Assembly: GCA_017524545.1 (NCBI GenBank)
Contig: JAFXVN010000066.1
Coordinates: forward strand, 1 to 64,000
Length of the DNA: 64,000 bases
Source of the DNA: Bacteroidaceae bacterium
GTDB taxonomy: Bacteria > Bacteroidota > Bacteroidia > Bacteroidales > Bacteroidaceae
Reading direction: 5' to 3'
The notes beneath the pieces were generated by a model, which was not told the origin of the DNA, searched no databases, and saw nothing but the letters and a program-made list of their open reading frames with translations. Numbering within the stretch: position 1 is the first letter of the stretch; every line of letters begins with the position of its first letter. This document shows, in pieces, positions 41,274 to 48,781 of the stretch. Made by a program: the position numbers and the translations under genes.

Positions 41274-42095
41274 ATGAAGCGGGTGTTGTTCCTCATTCTG
41301 GCTTTGCTCCTTCTGTCCGCTGCATCCCATGCAGAGGATATGGTGCTTGAACCTGTGCCGGACAGGAGTCCGGCTGCAAGGGCTTTGCTCTTCGGCATAG
41401 GCAGGACGAATCAGCTCGACACCTACCTCTCGCCGATGGAATATACGGGCTTGCAGGCTTCTTTCATGTTGCAGAGCGAGCGGATGACACGCCTTGCCAA
41501 ACATCACATCTCCTTTCAGAGCACCCTGCATGGCGCGTTCTCCTCAACGGACAATCCGGCCGGCACAGCCAACTGTTTGGGCGGGCGCCTTGCCTACGAT
41601 GCAGCCTGGCACTATCACTGGTCGCCGCTGCCAAAGCTCGACGTGAAAGGTGGCGCATCGGTCGGTGCTGACCTTGGCTTCCTATATAATAATAGAAATA
41701 GCAACAACCCTGCCCAGGGACGGCTCAGTGCCGACATCTCCCTCTCGGCAGGAGCAGGCTATTCTTTCCGCCTGTGGCGTCTTCCGCTTCGGGCTGACTA
41801 TCAGGCGGACATGCCATTGGTTGGCCTGATGTTCAGTCCAGAGTTTGGCGAGAGCTACTATGAGATTTCGCAGCAAGGGGTAGGGCACGACATCATTTGC
41901 GCATATCCGGGTAATGCCCTCAGCCTGCGCCAGCTCCTGACGCTGGACTTCTGCCTGCGCCGCATAACCCTGCGCATCGGCTACCTCTGCGACATCCGTC
42001 AGTCCAATGCCCGAAGCCTCAAATACCACGACATCAGCCATTCCTTTATGTTTGGCTTCGTACGTCACTTCCAACTGATGAAACGGACACACTAA
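41274..42095 (+). CDS. DUF3316 family exported protein
   Basis: The 273-residue protein has a signal peptide (MKRVLFLILALLLLSAASHA) and an all-beta sequence rich in alternating aromatic and glycine residues (SVGADLGFLYNNRNSNNPAQ, LSAGAGYSFRLWRLPLRADY), which fits an outer-membrane barrel or DUF3316 protein. It begins 12 bp after the parC stop and ends 28 bp before the S41 peptidase. The function is unknown. Confidence 0.8.
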   Translation: MKRVLFLILALLLLSAASHAEDMVLEPVPDRSPAARALLFGIGRTNQLDTYLSPMEYTGLQASFMLQSERMTRLAKHHISFQSTLHGAFSSTDNPAGTANCLGGRLAYDAAWHYHWSPLPKLDVKGGASVGADLGFLYNNRNSNNPAQGRLSADISLSAGAGYSFRLWRLPLRADYQADMPLVGLMFSPEFGESYYEISQQGVGHDIICAYPGNALSLRQLLTLDFCLRRITLRIGYLCDIRQSNARSLKYHDISHSFMFGFVRHFQLMKRTH

Positions 42096-42123
42096 CTCCC
42101 TTCGCGTGGACCTTTAATGCCAA

Positions 42124-43191
42124 ATGAACAGATTTGTTATTCATAATGTGATGCAATGGTTTTCTTCCGTCAAGGGGGGAGTGAAGGCTTTTCTGCTCAT
42201 CTTCTTCCTTGTCCTGATGGGGGCTTGTCAGTCGGGCGAGTCGGAGTACGACACTTCGCCGCAAGGCAACCTCGACGCGCTTTGGACGCTCATCGACGAG
42301 CACTACTGCTTCCTCACATATAAGGAAAAGGAACTTGGCTTCAAGTGGGCAGACATCCACAGCAAGTACAGTGCCAAGCTGAATCCTGAGATGACGCGCG
42401 TCCAGCTCTTCGAGGTGCTTTGCCAGATGCTTTCCGAGCTGAAGGACGGCCATGTGAACATCTCCACCAGTCTCGACCTCGGCAGAAACTGGACTTGGAA
42501 AGAGGACTACCCCGAAAACCTCGACACGGAGCTTCGCCAGCAGCAATACCTTGGCACGGACTACCACATCGGAAGTGGACTGAAATACACCATACTGCCC
42601 GACAATATCGCGTACGTCGTCTATGAGAGCTTCACAGATGCCATAGGCGATGGCAACCTCAGCGATATGCTCTCCTACCTGCAGTTGTGCAATGGCATGA
42701 TACTCGACATTCGCGGCAATGGTGGCGGAGAGCTTACCAACGCCGAGCGTCTCTCGCAGCGGTTTACCAACGAGAAGGTGCTGGTCGGCTACTTATGCCA
42801 CAAGACTGGCACCGGCCACGATGACTTCTCGGAGCCGATGGCAGAATATGTCGAACCAAGCAGCAGCATCAGGTGGCAGAAGCCCGTTGTCCTGCTCGTC
42901 AACCGCTCATGCTACAGTGCCGCCAACATCTTTGTGCGCAACATGAAGGAGATGCCGCGTGTCACCGTAATGGGCGACCAGACAGGCGGCGGCTCGGGTA
43001 TGCCTTTTTCCAGCGAGCTGCCCATAGGCTGGAGCATCCGTTTCAGTGCCAGTCCCAGCTTCGATGCCCGTATGCAGCAGATTGAGTTCGGCATCGAGCC
43101 AGACGTGCCTTCCTCTCTCGACACCGCGCTTGCAGCCGAGGGCAAGGACTCCATGATAGAGGATGCCAGGCGGTTGCTTTCTGGCTTTTGA
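42124..43191 (+). CDS. S41 (tail-specific/Tsp-like) peptidase lipoprotein
   Basis: This 355-residue protein has an N-terminal hydrophobic segment ending in FFLVLMGACQS, a lipobox, so it is likely lipid-anchored. The S41 N-terminal helical domain (LWTLIDEHYCFLTYKEKELG), LKDGHVNIS, GMILDIRGNGGGELTNAERL and the catalytic serine in VNRSCYSAANIFV are present, followed by GDQTGGGSGMPF. No PDZ domain is evident, unlike CtpA. It probably processes periplasmic proteins or peptides. A repeat array fills the 450 bp downstream. Confidence 0.93.
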   Translation: MNRFVIHNVMQWFSSVKGGVKAFLLIFFLVLMGACQSGESEYDTSPQGNLDALWTLIDEHYCFLTYKEKELGFKWADIHSKYSAKLNPEMTRVQLFEVLCQMLSELKDGHVNISTSLDLGRNWTWKEDYPENLDTELRQQQYLGTDYHIGSGLKYTILPDNIAYVVYESFTDAIGDGNLSDMLSYLQLCNGMILDIRGNGGGELTNAERLSQRFTNEKVLVGYLCHKTGTGHDDFSEPMAEYVEPSSSIRWQKPVVLLVNRSCYSAANIFVRNMKEMPRVTVMGDQTGGGSGMPFSSELPIGWSIRFSASPSFDARMQQIEFGIEPDVPSSLDTALAAEGKDSMIEDARRLLSGF

Positions 43192-43249
43192 CTTGGTGTA
43201 TAATCATACACACCGAGACACAAAACCCTACGCAGCCTGTCAACAAACT

Positions 43250-43420
43250 ATTTTCAAGCCTTGAAAATATATTATCAAGCTTTGAAAATATATTTTCACG
43301 CCTTGGAAATATATTATCAAACCTTGAAAATAATTATGTGGCGAGCCTAATAGACTTTTGTAACACGTCTAATAGGCTTTTTAGGCGTGCCTAAGAGGTT
43401 GTTTAGCCATGCCTAAACCG
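43250..43420. repeat. Array of four 21-bp palindromic units plus about 22-bp units (copy B)
   Basis: Four 21-bp units (43250-43333) of the form attNtcaagcctttgaaaatat are followed by degenerate 22-24-bp units with cgagcctaatagac, acgtctaatagg and cgtgcctaagagg. Flanks on both sides match copy A read on the minus strand (for example cgagcctaaNagactttt). This makes up most of the 450-bp gap between the S41 gene and the ABC operon. Confidence 0.8.
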
Positions 43421-43527
43421 ATTTTGTCTCAAGCCGTGCGGGAGAATTATATTCCCTTCAAGGTGTCTTACTTCTTTTCTCTCGAACATGCCTGATGTGT
43501 TAAATTTGTGTTAAAAACACGAAAAGA

Positions 43528-43560
43528 TTTGGAACATAACAGCAAATAGCCATACTTTTG
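43528..43560 (+). promoter_or_regulatory. Promoter of the ABC/GntR operon
   Basis: TTTG (43528-43531), 21 bp, TACTTTTG (43553-43560). The predicted operator lies immediately downstream. Confidence 0.65.
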
Positions 43561-43562
43561 CA

Positions 43563-43584
43563 GTGTACTATTAGACTAATACAC
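43563..43584 (+). promoter_or_regulatory. Predicted GntR (YtrA-type) operator
   Basis: GTGTACTATTAGACTAAT followed by ACAC is an imperfect palindrome right after the -7 box, covering the transcription start. The operon it precedes encodes a small YtrA-type GntR repressor, and such operons are commonly autoregulated. Binding is inferred. Confidence 0.55.
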
Positions 43585-43643
43585 CAATAAACGGAATAAT
43601 CAGCAAATCGTAAATCGTCAATCGTTAAATAGTAAATGAAGTT

Positions 43644-44342
43644 ATGATTAACATTCAGAACATCAAATTCGGCTACAAAAGCTACCAGCCAGTGCTGGAT
43701 GGCTTTTCGCTCGACTTCAGTCAGAGCGGTGTCTATGGACTCTTGGGCAGGAACGGAACCGGCAAGAGTACATTATTATATCTGATGATGGGCCTGCTGC
43801 GTCCGCAGAGCGGCAATGTCAGCATCGACGGCATCTCGGCAACCCTCCGCCGTCCGGAAGTCTTGCAGGAGATGTTCCTCGTGCCGGAAGAGTACGACCT
43901 GCCACCCATCACCCTGCGCCGGTACATCAAGGCCATCAAGCCCTTCTACCCGCGTTTCAGCGAAGAGCTGCTCGAGAAGTGTTTGGCTAACTTTGAGATG
44001 ACTTCCGACATCGACCTCGGAGCACTATCGATGGGGCAGAAGAAGAAGGTCTATATGAGTGTCGCACTTGCTGCAAACACGCGTTACCTGCTGATGGACG
44101 AACCCACCAACGGCCTCGACATTCTCTCGAAGAGCCAGTTCCGCAAGGCTGTCATCGAGAGCATGGCAGAGGACAAGACCGTCATCATCTCCACCCACCA
44201 GGTGCATGATGTGGAACGCCTGCTCGACCATGTCTGCATCATCGAGCGCAACCGCGTCCTCCTCAACGAACCGCTTGTTGAGAAAGACGAACCCATCAAC
44301 CTCGAAGAGTTGTTCATTAAAACATTAAAAGACCCTCTCTAA
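43644..44342 (+). CDS. ABC transporter ATP-binding protein
   Basis: This 232-residue single ABC domain has Walker A GLLGRNGTGKSTLLYL, a signature of the LSMGQKKKVYMSVAL type, Walker B RYLLMDEPTNGLD and the switch HQVHDVERL. It belongs to the export-type group paired with small GntR regulators (YtrB-like). The last residues (KTLKDPL and stop) come from the start of a C-rich repeat that begins at 44329, so the natural C-terminus may have been replaced. Its partner is the frameshifted permease just downstream. Confidence 0.9.
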   Translation: MINIQNIKFGYKSYQPVLDGFSLDFSQSGVYGLLGRNGTGKSTLLYLMMGLLRPQSGNVSIDGISATLRRPEVLQEMFLVPEEYDLPPITLRRYIKAIKPFYPRFSEELLEKCLANFEMTSDIDLGALSMGQKKKVYMSVALAANTRYLLMDEPTNGLDILSKSQFRKAVIESMAEDKTVIISTHQVHDVERLLDHVCIIERNRVLLNEPLVEKDEPINLEELFIKTLKDPL

Positions 44343-44444
44343 CGGAGAGAACCCATCCATACCAAAATCAATTAACACAACTGCCCATGACCCTGCGACG
44401 CAGTTCCCTCGCCCTTTAAGGGAGAGGGTTAGGGAGAGGGTCTT
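44329..44444. repeat. C-rich inverted repeat between ATPase and permease genes
   Basis: aagaccctctctaac at 44329-44343 and gttagggagagggtctt at 44428-44444 are inverted copies apart from a 2-bp difference; the right side also has ccctttaagggagaggg. The left arm supplies the ATPase stop codon, and the right arm ends 5 bp before the permease ATG at 44450. Confidence 0.7.
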
Positions 44445-44449
44445 ATGAT

Positions 44450-45279
44450 ATGTTTCAATTCAATCGTTTCCTCAACGTCGCCCGCAGGACCTCACTGTCA
44501 ACAGCAAGTTCTATACCCGTGCAGCAATCCTCATGGTAGCCCTCATCTGCTCGCCCGTCGTGCTGTACTACCTCTATTCCATGCTCACCAAGGAGCACTT
44601 CTTCACAAGATATATTGTCGATGATGTGGAAGGCTTCAGCATTACAATTGCCCTGATAGGCTATGCCTACACGGTCATCTCGTCGGGCTACATATTCCAC
44701 AACCTGCTCACCAAGCAAGGCCGCATCAACGAACTGACCTTGCCTGCCACGAACCTCGAGCGCTTCCTCTGGCATGTCGTGGTCATTGTCCTTGGCGTAA
44801 ATGTCGTTTACATTGCCGGTGTCCTGTGCGCCGACCTGCTGCACTTCATCTTCCGCCTGATGATGCCGAAGGCAGACATCATGTCCATCACATACGTAAA
44901 CCTCGCCGGATGTTATAGAAACTTTCCCGAGTTTGGCGACTACACCTTTGGCGTATCGTTGTTCTTCGTTCTGATGGTGTTCTGCTATGTCAGGAGCTTC
45001 TGCCTCGTCAATGCCTGGAAGTACAAGTACAACATCCCCCTGACGTTCCTCTTCTATTTCATCTTCCAGAATGTCTTCAGTCTGCTGGTGCTCTTCATCG
45101 GCATGCTATTCTTCTCGACAGAGTGGCTTATGAGTTTCGCAGAATGGCTTCGAGACACAAGTCCGACCACCGTCCTCGTCTTTGCAAACATCTTTGCAGC
45201 CTTGCTCTACTGCGGCATCTGGTTCCTGACCTACCGCCTCTATACCCGTGCACAACTGACAACCAAACGTAATCCTTAA
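44450..45279 (+). CDS. ABC transporter membrane protein, frameshifted near the N-terminus
   Basis: The natural start appears to be ATG at 44450 (MFQFNRFLNVAR). After about 12 codons the frame must shift by one base near 44483-44488 to continue as DLTVNSKFYTRAAILMVALI, otherwise it stops within 30 codons. From the internal ATG at 44533 the frame is open for 248 residues with about six membrane helices (for example LICSPVVLYYLYSML, VVVIVLGVNVVYIAGVL, VFSLLVLFIGMLFF). So either a one-base deletion (mutation or sequence error) has removed the native start, or a shortened protein is made from 44533. It is the likely permease for the upstream ATPase. Confidence 0.75.
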
Positions 45280-45283
45280 GACT

Positions 45284-45640
45284 ATGCAATTCAAAGACCA
45301 TAAACCCATTTTCCTGCAGATAGCCGAACACATTTGCGACGACATACTGCAAGGAACCTATCCCGAAGGCGAACGCCTGCCCAGCGTGCGCGAATATGCG
45401 GCAGAAGTGGAGGTCAACGCCAACACCCTCGTCCGCTCCTACGACTGGCTCAGCCAAAAAGATATCATCTTCAACAAGCGCGGCATGGGCTACTACGTCA
45501 GCCAGGGTGCAAAGGAGAACATCCGCCAAAGCCTGCGCGAAGCATTCTTCCAAGAGACGCTTCCTGAGTTCGTAGGACAAATGCAAAAGCTCGGCATCAC
45601 CGTCGAAGAAGTGGAACAAGCAATGAAAACTCAATCATGA
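45284..45640 (+). CDS. Small GntR family (YtrA-type) transcriptional regulator
   Basis: The 118-residue protein has a winged helix-turn-helix of the GntR type (PIFLQIAEHICDDILQGTYP, RLPSVREYAAEVEVNANTLV) and only a short C-terminal helix, as in the YtrA subfamily, which has no ligand domain. Such regulators repress neighbouring ABC transporter genes. A palindrome just after the operon promoter (43563-43584) is the likely target. Its stop overlaps the next ATG by 4 bp. Confidence 0.92.
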   Translation: MQFKDHKPIFLQIAEHICDDILQGTYPEGERLPSVREYAAEVEVNANTLVRSYDWLSQKDIIFNKRGMGYYVSQGAKENIRQSLREAFFQETLPEFVGQMQKLGITVEEVEQAMKTQS

Positions 45641-46563
45641 ACAAGAAAGTGAAGAAAGGATGCGGCTGCCTTTTGGGAGCAGTATTGCTGTTTGCCATTG
45701 CTGGAGCCATCACGCTGTATGTGCTTCGCCCCAAGTGGCACGACGAATATGGCGAGCGCTACAAGGATATTGCCTACGGAAGCCTCAAGAACAACACCTA
45801 CGACCTGTACCTGCCCCATGATGCAGCCGAGAAGGACAGCCTGGCACTCATGCTCTATGTGCACGGCGGTTCGTGGATAGCTGGCAACAAGTGGGACCAC
45901 AACAAGGAGTGCTACAAATGGGTGCAGGAAGGCTATGCCACTGCCTCGATGAACTACAGTCTGCTGACGGAAGACGAGACATCACTCTTCACCATGCTTG
46001 ACGAGATAGAGGCTTGCATCCGACACATTCAAAGTTATACTGAGGAGAAAGGCATCCACATCAGCCAGATGTCCATCGCCGGCACATCTGCAGGCGGGCA
46101 TCTCGCCATGATGTTTGCCTACTCGCGTCAGCATCCCATCCCCATCAAGTTCGCAGCCATCAAGGTGGGACCGGCAGACTTCCGCATCCTGTTCCCATAC
46201 GACAAGAATGCCAAGCCCAAGCAGGAGGAAGTGGAGGGCTTCGTGTTCGCTTGCACAGGAGAGCACATGGACGTGTCCTCGCTCACACCAGAGCAGATGG
46301 ACAGCATCAAGCTCATCGCCTCACCAATCTCTTACATCAACGACTCCACAGCTCTGCCCGCCATCTTTGCCTATGGAGAGAAGGACGGTATCGTCAAGCC
46401 AGGACACTATCACGCTCTGCAAAAACTGTACGACAGCCTCGGCAAACCTTACGACCTGATTGTCTATCCGAACTCGGGGCACCCTCTCATGGGCGACAAG
46501 GATTGCACAGAGCGTTATGAAAGCACCTTGGCAGACTATTGCAAGAAGTATTTCGGATATTAA
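45637..46563 (+). CDS. Membrane-anchored alpha/beta hydrolase (esterase-like)
   Basis: The 308-residue protein has one N-terminal membrane helix (GCLLGAVLLFAIAGAITLYV) and an alpha/beta hydrolase domain with the oxyanion motif LYVHGGSWIAGNK, the nucleophile elbow AGTSAGGHLAM, the acid near FAYGEKDGIV and the histidine in PNSGHPLMGD. This is the carboxylesterase/BD-FAE-like group. Coupled translation with the GntR gene places it in the ABC operon, so it may act on the same compound or on an envelope ester. The substrate is unknown. Confidence 0.88.
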   Translation: MNKKVKKGCGCLLGAVLLFAIAGAITLYVLRPKWHDEYGERYKDIAYGSLKNNTYDLYLPHDAAEKDSLALMLYVHGGSWIAGNKWDHNKECYKWVQEGYATASMNYSLLTEDETSLFTMLDEIEACIRHIQSYTEEKGIHISQMSIAGTSAGGHLAMMFAYSRQHPIPIKFAAIKVGPADFRILFPYDKNAKPKQEEVEGFVFACTGEHMDVSSLTPEQMDSIKLIASPISYINDSTALPAIFAYGEKDGIVKPGHYHALQKLYDSLGKPYDLIVYPNSGHPLMGDKDCTERYESTLADYCKKYFGY

Positions 46564-46581
46564 CTAAACATCGAAAAGAAC

Positions 46582-46863
46582 ATGAACAAGCGAACAATCA
46601 AGATTGCTGCCATCGCAGCTTTGACATCATTAACGACATCACTCGTTTCCTGTGATAATCCGCAAACTATGGCATGGCTCCATTATCATATGGCTAAAGA
46701 CACTTTGGAAGCAGGCGACCCATATGCTGCACAGGATTATCTGAAACGGTCAAACTATGGGGATCCTAGGTTTGACAGCATCCTTGTCCGCAAGGCAGAT
46801 TCCTTGAGGCTCGTCATAGAGAAAGCTATCGAGGAAGACAAAAATAAAGCAACAGAACAGTAG
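46582..46863 (+). CDS. Small lipoprotein, unknown function
   Basis: This 93-residue protein has a lipoprotein-like signal (IAAIAALTSLTTSLVSC, Cys 24) and a short helical body (MAKDTLEAGDPYAAQDYLKR, RKADSLRLVIEKAIEEDKNK) that resembles a single TPR-like hairpin. It is 18 bp after the hydrolase gene and may be the last gene of that operon. I do not recognise it. Confidence 0.75.
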   Translation: MNKRTIKIAAIAALTSLTTSLVSCDNPQTMAWLHYHMAKDTLEAGDPYAAQDYLKRSNYGDPRFDSILVRKADSLRLVIEKAIEEDKNKATEQ

Positions 46864-46887
46864 AAGAAACTGAAAGTGTGACAAAAG

Positions 46888-46919
46888 TTTGCAGAAGTGG
46901 AAATAATGCCGTATCTTTG
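46888..46919 (+). promoter_or_regulatory. Promoter of the DUF975 gene
   Basis: TTTG (46888-46891), 20 bp, TATCTTTG (46912-46919). The leader that follows is an AT-rich phrase repeat (taactcttaattcttaactc). Confidence 0.75.
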
Positions 46920-46973
46920 CAGACAAATCAGAACTATAACTCTTAATTCTTAACTCTTAACTTCATTAAAGCT

Positions 46974-47639
46974 ATGATTTCATCTGCTTCACAACTGCGT
47001 CAGAAAGGCGCAGACGACCTTAAAGGTCGCTGGGGCGAGGCCGCCCTCTTCACTTTCGTTTACATCATCATTTTGGTAGCTTTATCAAGTTTAGGTTCAA
47101 TCGTGCCTTTTTTCGGCAGCATTATTGTCGGTTGGCTTCTTTTGCCTATGACTTGGGGATTCACCATGACCTTCCTTGCCAACCATCGAAAAGAGGACAA
47201 CGACCCCTTCAATCTTAGTCACCTCATAGAAGGCTATCGCGACTTCTCTCGCATCTTCCTGACGCTGCTTTTGCAGAGTATCTACATTTATCTTTGGTCT
47301 CTCCTGCTTGTCATTCCCGGCATCATCAAATCATTATCGTATGCGATGACACCTTACATCCTGCGCGATCATCCCGAACTGAAGAATAATGCTGCCATCG
47401 AAATGAGCATGGACATGATGAACGGTCACAAGGTTGACCTGTTCTGGCTTCATCTCACCTTCATCGGATGGTGGATTCTTTGTATCTTTACCTTAGGTAT
47501 TGGCTACTTTTGGCTCGCGCCATACATGTCAAGCGCTAACGCAAACTTCTATGAGGAAGTGAAGGCAGAGTACGAAGGCCGCATCGGTGAAAAGCCTGCT
47601 GAAGTCTTCGAGTCGGGCTATTCAAAGTCGGAAAGGTAA
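46974..47639 (+). CDS. DUF975 family membrane protein
   Basis: This 221-residue protein has about five membrane segments and DUF975 features: an N-terminal SASQLRQKGADDLKGRWGEA, the central LLVIPGIIKSLSYAMTPYIL, and MNGHKVDLFWLHLTFIGW. Proteins of this family are widespread in Firmicutes and Bacteroidota and have no proven function. It is monocistronic, with its own promoter, and is followed by a tRNA gene. Confidence 0.9.
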   Translation: MISSASQLRQKGADDLKGRWGEAALFTFVYIIILVALSSLGSIVPFFGSIIVGWLLLPMTWGFTMTFLANHRKEDNDPFNLSHLIEGYRDFSRIFLTLLLQSIYIYLWSLLLVIPGIIKSLSYAMTPYILRDHPELKNNAAIEMSMDMMNGHKVDLFWLHLTFIGWWILCIFTLGIGYFWLAPYMSSANANFYEEVKAEYEGRIGEKPAEVFESGYSKSER

Positions 47640-47701
47640 GGCCGTCACCCTTTGGTGATTTGCCAATAACCGTGCGCTATCGACTATTTTTTCGTACAAA
47701 A

Positions 47702-47733
47702 TTTGCACAGGCGAAGAAAAAGTCTTACCTTTG
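47702..47733 (+). promoter_or_regulatory. tRNA-Arg promoter
   Basis: TTTG (47702-47705), 20 bp, TACCTTTG (47726-47733), a full consensus match about 50 bp before the mature tRNA. Confidence 0.75.
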
Positions 47734-47784
47734 CAGCTGTTTTGAATCTTGAAATAGCATATTTCTGATTTGAAGCACAAGGTC

Positions 47785-47861
47785 GGTCTGGTAGCTCAGC
47801 TGGATAGAGCAACAGCCTTCTAAGCTGTGGGTCCCGGGTTCGAATCCCGGCCGGATCACCA
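47785..47861 (+). tRNA. tRNA-Arg (anticodon TCT)
   Basis: The cloverleaf can be drawn completely: acceptor GGTCTGG with CCGGATC (two G-T pairs), D arm in TAGCTCAGCTGGATAGAGC, anticodon stem ACAGC/GCTGT with loop CTTCTAA, a 5-nt variable region, T arm CCGGG-TTCGAAT-CCCGG, discriminator A and an encoded CCA. The anticodon TCT reads AGA/AGG. It has its own promoter and terminator. No integrase or attachment-site duplication is visible next to it. Confidence 0.95.
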
Positions 47862-47873
47862 AACTAAAGCATC

Positions 47874-47908
47874 AAACCCCAGTATCTCATAGCTGGGGTT
47901 TGTTTGTT
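47874..47908 (+). terminator. Intrinsic terminator of the tRNA gene
   Basis: A hairpin of AAACCCCAG (47874-47882) and CTGGGGTTT (47893-47901) is followed by GTTTGTTT. Confidence 0.85.
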
Positions 47909-47941
47909 TGAGACGGGAAAGCATTGTAATTCAAGTATATA

Positions 47942-48655
47942 GTGTCTTATTTGAAAGCAATAGTAATAGGAGCCTCTTCAGGGATTGGACTTGAAGTGGC
48001 GAAACAGCTGATTGAGCAGGGCTGGACAGTAGGTGTAGCTGCAAGACGTGTGGAACTGTTGCAAGCCATCGGTGCCGCTGCCGTAGAACGGATAGATGTG
48101 ACTACAGAAGAAGCAACCGAAGCATTACAGCGACTTATCGCAAAGTTAGGCGGCATGGATTTGTTTTTCTATGCTTCGGGCATCGGCAAGCAGAATCGTG
48201 AGTTGAAGGAGGACATAGAACTGGCCACAATGCAGACTAACGCCGTGGGCTTTACGAGAATGATAGGCGAGGCATACAGATATTTTGCCGACCACGGAGG
48301 GGGACACATTGCAGCTATCACATCCATCGCCGGGACAAAAGGACTTGGACCGGCACCGTCTTACTCTGCCACAAAAGCCATGCAGAATGTCTATCTACAG
48401 GCTCTTGAACAACAAGTTACAAGCCGTCGGTTGAATATCCGCATCACGGACATACGACCAGGTTTTGTAGATACAGCCTTGCTCAGTGGTGACTTCCATT
48501 ATCCAATGATGTTGCAACCTGTGGATGTGGCAAAAGAGATATTATATGCCATCAACCATAAGAAGCACGTCCGCATTATTGACTGGAAATATCGCGTGCT
48601 GACTGCCCTTTGGCAAATGATTCCACGATGGTTATGGCGAAGATTCAAATTATAG
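47942..48655 (+). CDS. Short-chain dehydrogenase/reductase
   Basis: The 237-residue protein is a classical SDR: cofactor motif IVIGASSGIGLEVA, YASGIG in place of the usual NAG, the catalytic serine in ITSIAG, the YxxxK pair in SYSATKAM and DIRPGFVDTALL. The start is GTG at 47942. Its C-terminus is basic and tryptophan-rich (ALWQMIPRWLWRRFKL), perhaps membrane-associated. The substrate is unknown. It stands alone between the tRNA and the glycosidase gene. Confidence 0.9.
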   Translation: MSYLKAIVIGASSGIGLEVAKQLIEQGWTVGVAARRVELLQAIGAAAVERIDVTTEEATEALQRLIAKLGGMDLFFYASGIGKQNRELKEDIELATMQTNAVGFTRMIGEAYRYFADHGGGHIAAITSIAGTKGLGPAPSYSATKAMQNVYLQALEQQVTSRRLNIRITDIRPGFVDTALLSGDFHYPMMLQPVDVAKEILYAINHKKHVRIIDWKYRVLTALWQMIPRWLWRRFKL

Positions 48656-48716
48656 ACCATTATGACAACAAAAATTGATTGGTAATAGCCATTTAGCATA
48701 AATAACAGCGGAAATA

Positions 48717-48748
48717 TTTGGTCGTTGTTTGTTAGTTTGTTATCTTTG
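48717..48748 (+). promoter_or_regulatory. Promoter of the GH5-GH43 gene
   Basis: TTTG (48717-48720), 20 bp, TATCTTTG (48741-48748); the ATG follows 33 bp later. Confidence 0.75.
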
Positions 48749-48781
48749 CAGTTGAAAACCATGAAATTAGCATAATAAACG

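Noticed and set aside
43188..43394. 68-codon frame over array copy B as a gene
   Set aside because: It would have to start with TTG inside the S41 gene end, there is no ATG, and most of its content is the repeat array. It is kept only as a finding on the shared frame.
47785..47861. tRNA-Arg as an integration site for a genomic island
   Set aside because: No integrase, no repeated 3' tRNA end and no abrupt change in gene type downstream; an SDR and metabolic genes follow.
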